This document shows, in pieces, positions 55,765-57,765 of a stretch of DNA of 57,765 nucleotides; position 1 is the stretch's first letter; every line of letters begins with the position of its first letter. Position numbers and translations under genes: made by a program. The DNA is from Bacteroidales bacterium. GTDB lineage: Bacteria > Planctomycetota > Planctomycetia > Gemmatales > Gemmataceae. The notes beneath the pieces were generated by a model. The model had not been told where the DNA came from. It saw only the letters and a program-made list of their open reading frames with translations, and did not search any database. Location: the NCBI GenBank assembly GCA_026931725.1, contig JAIXLE010000166.1:1-57765 (forward strand), given 5' to 3'.

Positions 55765-57006
55765 TTACGCCAAATCACGGTCCTCAAACAGGAACAACCC
55801 CACAATCAGGGCAATGGCCGTGTAAATCACGGCATATACCGACAACGTGACGACGTAGAGGGCGAACTGCCACAAATCGAGTGGGGTTTCCCGAATGATC
55901 GCTGGCCCCATGTTAAAGAATTCCAAAGCGGGTAGCAGAGTATCAAACAGGTCGCCCAGGAAGCGAATCAACCCGACACCCGCGCCGCTGCCCTGCATTT
56001 TGTCGGTTTCTTTGACCACAACCGGGGCGAGATGGCCCAAAAAGTAGACCGAGAGGCACAGCACGACATTGGCCACGAACGGTAACCGTGTTGCCAACGC
56101 CGTCGCAATGGCCACCAGGATCATGACTTGTCCAAATCCGAGCAGGATTCCGAAGGTGTGCGAGAATGCATCACCAAACCATGCACCGGCACCTGTGGCC
56201 ATCGTGCGGGCCGCCCCGGAAGGGAAGATCGACTCGAAGGCCGGAATCATAAACTCTTTGGCTTGCGCAGGCATGGCATCGAACGCCCGATCCTTGTTGA
56301 TCGGGTCGAATTCCGGCATAGCCCACAGTGCGAAATTCAGCACCCAGCCCAGCAACAGTGACATGCCCACGCAGGCCATCAGAATCCCGACGAACTTGCC
56401 CAACAGGAACGCCCGGCGGTTGATCGGCTTGCTCATCACGGTGATTGCCGTGCGGCCTTCGATTTCCTCGCTGATGGAGATGCTCGCGGCCAACACCCCG
56501 AAGAGAACCGCTGCCAACATGATGATGTCGAAGCCGATCTGCTTCATCATCTTGTAGTCATCGCCGAATGTGAAGTACGGGAAGATGACCGCAATCATAA
56601 TAGCAATGCCGCCAACGACCAGCAGAAGCCAGAACATCGGTTGCCGCCACCCTTCGCGGTACGCCGCCAAAGCCACGGCTCCCCCTTTCGGCCAAACCAC
56701 GGTCAGAAGCAGGGGCACGATGATGAACAAGTCGATGAGCAACTGTAGGTGCAGAACCGCCCCGTAGTATTTGCCATACGTTTCGATGTGAGACGATTCC
56801 CCGAGATATCCGAGGAACCAAGCACACAACCCGCAGAGGAACAGAATTGGCAGCAAGGCCGATCCCAAAGCGGATGGATTTTTGAGCGTCTTGTCAAAAC
56901 CCCGCGGGTCAATCGCGCGGAGCCAAGGTAACGCGGCGACGACCTGGACCAATGCCAGAATCAGACCGCCCAGCAATATGTTCGGATTGGTGAGCCAGGA
57001 GAACAT
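55765..57006 (-). CDS. ABC-2-type permease-like membrane protein
   Basis: A 413-residue protein with about eight membrane spans, among them NILLGGLILALVQVVAALPWL, LLIDLFIIVPLLLTVVWP, WLLLVVGGIAIMIAVIFPYF and ALYVVTLSVYAVIYTAIALI VGLFLFEDRDLA. The segment ISISEEIEGRTAITVMSKPI NRRAFLLGKFVG is the hallmark of ABC-2 permeases (GldF/NosY-like). No matching intact ATPase is adjacent: the next gene downstream is the degenerate ABC protein, 93 bp away on the same strand. The substrate is unknown. Confidence 0.85.
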   Translation of the reverse strand: MFSWLTNPNILLGGLILALVQVVAALPWLRAIDPRGFDKTLKNPSALGSALLPILFLCGLCAWFLGYLGESSHIETYGKYYGAVLHLQLLIDLFIIVPLLLTVVWPKGGAVALAAYREGWRQPMFWLLLVVGGIAIMIAVIFPYFTFGDDYKMMKQIGFDIIMLAAVLFGVLAASISISEEIEGRTAITVMSKPINRRAFLLGKFVGILMACVGMSLLLGWVLNFALWAMPEFDPINKDRAFDAMPAQAKEFMIPAFESIFPSGAARTMATGAGAWFGDAFSHTFGILLGFGQVMILVAIATALATRLPFVANVVLCLSVYFLGHLAPVVVKETDKMQGSGAGVGLIRFLGDLFDTLLPALEFFNMGPAIIRETPLDLWQFALYVVTLSVYAVIYTAIALIVGLFLFEDRDLA

Positions 57007-57150
57007 AGGTTCGCGTTTGACGGGCTGTGGGATTATGAAACCAGTTTGTTATAGCTACGCACCCCACAACCCGTTGGTTCGACCGATTGCGGAGTTTGTC
57101 TGTCGAAGTTATGAGGTATGACTGAGACACCATCCGGCAAGCGTACAGAC

Positions 57151-57765
57151 TCAAAGCCACAACTTCAAAATGGTTTCGACGGCCTGGGTCCAGCTCTGGA
57201 AGGCATCTTCTTCCAGAAATTCTTGAGGGTTGCCATTGCCATCGCGGAGTCGCGGTCGAGCATTATCGACGAGGAGTTCCGTTTGTACGCCGCTTTCGAT
57301 CGTGAAATCGGTTGCGTGTGTTGAGAGGAATAATGCGTGGAGTTGGCTGGTGCGGGCTTGATACGAGCAGTATTTGACCAGAGCCGCTGGGTGCGCCACG
57401 GTGCGAATGGATGCGGCTTGACGCTCGATCAGCTCACGCAGCAAAAGTTGAAGTAATTCCGCTTCCTGAGCCAGCGGTTCGGTATCGGTTGATTGTGCGG
57501 AAACGAAGAGGATTTCAAACGTCAGGGCATCGGTACTGAGCCAATCGGTCAGTTTTCGTACCAAAGCGAGAACCGCGGCGAGCGCCAATACGATTCGTTG
57601 TACGGGTAACTCGGGGTCTTTGAATCGAGCGGCTGTCAAATCCGGGAAGAACGCGAAAACAAATGTGCGTCTGCGTCGCAAAAACTGGTTTTCATCCCGT
57701 GCATAGTAAAAGAGTTCCTCGCGGATGAACTTCACATCGAATAAATCCGGTGATTCCTGGGGTTC
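57151..57765 (-). CDS. Unknown protein, 5' end beyond window
   Basis: The frame is open from the window edge to the stop at 57151, giving about 204 residues; the start lies outside. The visible part is alpha-helical and charged: FIREELFYYARDENQFLRRRRTFVFAFFPDL, VQRIVLALAAVLALVRKLTDWL, ELLQLLLRELIERQ and a C-terminal TELLVDNARPRLRDGNGNPQ EFLEEDAF. I do not recognise it. It is probably a cytoplasmic planctomycete-specific protein. Confidence 0.65.
   Translation of the reverse strand, partial: EPQESPDLFDVKFIREELFYYARDENQFLRRRRTFVFAFFPDLTAARFKDPELPVQRIVLALAAVLALVRKLTDWLSTDALTFEILFVSAQSTDTEPLAQEAELLQLLLRELIERQAASIRTVAHPAALVKYCSYQARTSQLHALFLSTHATDFTIESGVQTELLVDNARPRLRDGNGNPQEFLEEDAFQSWTQAVETILKLWL

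Overview
The window is chromosomal DNA of a planctomycete, most likely from the Gemmataceae. This rests on protein families rather than on a marker gene. It has two DUF1559 prepilin-like proteins, a TIGR03009 protein, a TIGR03000 domain, a PSD1/DUF1549/DUF1553 cytochrome with a DUF1501 partner, a Uma2 endonuclease, a PmoA-family (DUF6807) protein, secreted beta-propeller and FG-GAP proteins, and lpxB. Codon use is even and moderately GC-rich throughout. I see no tRNA, rRNA, CRISPR array, transposase, phage gene or integrase. This is ordinary core and lineage-specific sequence rather than an island.

Layout. 1-9.9 kb: the end of a ceramidase-like gene, queG, a pseudopilin, an FG-GAP protein that converges on and overlaps a dehydrogenase/2-hydroxyacid dehydrogenase pair, TIGR03009 and LTxxQ exported proteins, and a second dehydrogenase. 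10-15.1 kb: a PQQ-type propeller lipoprotein, DUF1559, a small carboxypeptidase-regulatory-like protein, and a thioredoxin-NHL protein. 15.4-19.4 kb: dusB, carA (frameshifted at its 3' end), an ArsR-type regulator and dapA. 19.6-26.3 kb: a 1400-residue TPR protein, an archaeal-type ornithine cyclodeaminase and a PmoA-family protein. 26.3-30.3 kb: an ABC-2 exporter operon with a thioredoxin-like protein, then a glycerophosphodiesterase. 30.4-33.2 kb: small exported proteins, an exported TIGR03000-methyltransferase and a membrane protein. 33.4-36.7 kb: lpxB, a DtxR/MntR-type regulator with a FeoA domain, and a pirin. 36.7-41.3 kb: PepSY membrane protein, DUF4198-Kelch protein, small lipoprotein and DUF1559, divergent from a 55-codon hemP gene across a 326-bp region with a Fur-box-like site. 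41.3-44.1 kb: prmC, a cysteine-motif membrane protein and prfA. 44.3-48.8 kb: the PSD1-Uma2-DUF1501 operon. 49-57.8 kb: a beta-propeller, a DUF58 protein, an M24 peptidase, an IMPase-family phosphatase, an ABC exporter-like protein whose ATPase motifs are all degenerate, an ABC-2 permease and a truncated unknown gene.

Most notable: (1) the DUF1559/lipoprotein/DUF4198-Kelch/PepSY genes facing hemP look like a metal-responsive, probably iron-responsive, envelope locus, with a DtxR-family regulator gene 5 kb away; (2) the ABC exporter homologue at 53464-55671 has lost Walker A, the signature, Walker B, the Q-loop and the H-loop residues together; (3) carA is out of frame before the catalytic His-Glu of its amidotransferase domain; (4) three copies of an approximately 120-140-bp intergenic repeat with a palindromic core abut the 3' ends of genes. 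Function calls come from motif and family recognition by eye; no database search was possible.
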